NCBI GenBank assembly: GCA_951640195.1 | Contig: OX621166.1 | Coordinates: 1,356,501-1,420,500 of the forward strand | From: Porpolomopsis calyptriformis | Lineage: Eukaryota; Basidiomycota; Agaricomycetes; Agaricales; Hygrophoraceae | Length of the DNA: 64,000 nucleotides | Direction: 5' to 3' | Part shown: positions 63,428-64,000 of the stretch, piece by piece | Numbering within the stretch: position 1 is the stretch's first letter | How the letters are laid out: each line of letters opens with the position of its first letter | The notes under the pieces: generated by a model | The model's database searches: none | Told to the model about the DNA's origin: nothing | The model's input: the letters and a program-made list of their open reading frames with translations, nothing else | Program-made: the position numbers and the translations under genes

Positions 63428-64000
63428 ACAATATACCATTTCAATCCAACAATCTCGAGTTGAGTTCTATTATCACAATGAACTCCATTTCACTGCCTCC
63501 ATCAATGAGCGCAACATTGGCTATCTTAATGGCAAGATCATTGTTCCTCAGTCAGCTCAGTCAGCTCAGTCAACCCTTCCCTTGGATCTTACTCTGTGGC
63601 ATCAGCGTTGCTCTCACCTTAACTTTGGTGATTTGAAGCATATGCACCTCCATAAGCTTGTCTCAGGCATGGTCATCCATTCTAGCTCACCTCCAGACCC
63701 TATCTGTGAACCATGCATCTTTGGAAAGCAGCACCATCATAATATCCCTAATACAGCCTCTCGTCGAACCTCTCTTCTTGCACTTGTCCACACAGACTTA
63801 AAGGGCCCTCTCCCTGTTCAGACACCAGAGGGATACCATTATTGGCAACCCTTCATTGATGACAAGTCAAGGTTCATGGTGATTGCTTTCCTGAGACGTA
63901 AAACAGAAGCTCTTGTTGCATTCAAGCAATTCAAGGCTTATGCTGAGACCAAGCTTGGAAGATGCCTTCAGATGTCTAGGGATGATAAAGGAGGTGAATT
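63428..64000 (+). pseudogene. pol: copia-A2 integrase N-terminal part (partial)
   Basis: In the corrected frame: LTLWHQRCSHLNFGDLKHMH, CEPCIFGKQHHH (GAG_pre-integrase zinc block), ALVHTDLKGPLPV (first catalytic Asp), FIDDKSRFMVIAFLRRKTEA and SRDDKGGE (second Asp) at the window edge. A SAQ repeat (CAGTCAGCT three times near 63550) occurs, against one unit in copy 1. No stops seen after the frameshift. Confidence 0.88.

Larger units (their letters stand above)
55629..64000 (+). mobile_element. Ty1/copia element copia-A copy 2, running off the window
   Basis: Plus-strand copy: gag start 55629-55771, interrupted by gypsy-A2 (55772-62371), then gag, protease and integrase to the window edge. Better preserved than copy 1. 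Confidence 0.92.

Noticed and set aside
1..64000. tRNA, rRNA or host promoter features
   Set aside because: I scanned for tRNA-like cloverleafs and rRNA-like conserved stretches by eye and saw none; no claim can be made without a covariance search.

Overview
The window is a nest of transposable elements, and I recognise no host gene in it. The families (Ty3/gypsy chromoviruses ending in a chromodomain, Ty1/copia, DIRS-like elements with a tyrosine recombinase, Helitron, Tc1 DD34E, DDE_3-type and CACTA/Plavaka-like transposases, introns of about 46-57 bp with GTATGT/TACTAAC/TAG signals) point to a filamentous basidiomycete, most likely an agaricomycete. The species cannot be named from this sequence. 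Base use is AT-leaning, and most damage looks like C-to-T or G-to-A change, often at former CpG sites.

Layout. 1-3629: gypsy-A copy 1 (minus), split by a Tc1 element at 457-2062. 3630-4166: Helitron Rep fragment. 4167-8290: copia-A copy 1 (minus), 5' truncated. 8291-17405: chromovirus gypsy-C (plus), 5' truncated, holding solo LTR-E (8849-9385) and a non-autonomous LTR element (10060-16049) that itself contains a relative in opposite orientation (10651-13745). 17406-18900: 3' end of copia-B. 18900-21915: intron-containing DDE_3-type transposase pseudogene (minus), split by a second Tc1 (19165-20771) and a solo LTR (21091-21458). 22205-22625: fold-back minisatellite. 22863-23181: solo LTR. 23348-31669: gypsy-B1, full length with a 5-bp target duplication. 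32285-43429: gypsy-B2, split by solo LTR-A, which holds a DIRS-like element, which holds solo LTR-E; its 5' LTR carries a 157-bp MITE. 43430-47302: gypsy-F (minus). 47303-48314: copia-A remnant holding LTR-E. 48315-54850: CACTA-like transposase, split by a copia-A solo LTR, followed by an accessory gene. 55629-64000: copia-A copy 2 (plus, running off the window), split by full-length gypsy-A2 (55772-62371).

The least ordinary content is the pair of nested non-autonomous LTR elements at 10060-16049. They lack pol, and their interiors are dense series of short hairpins. Several stems differ while the loop AGACAY is kept, and the stems differ in a base-paired way. Gypsy-A, -B, -B2 and -F carry a primer-binding site complementary to a stretch of their own LTR downstream of the TATA box, which suggests Tf1-like self-priming rather than tRNA priming. 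Nearly every coding region is broken, and the copies have lost different catalytic residues. Nesting gives a relative order of insertion, and several empty/filled site pairs inside the window prove individual insertions.
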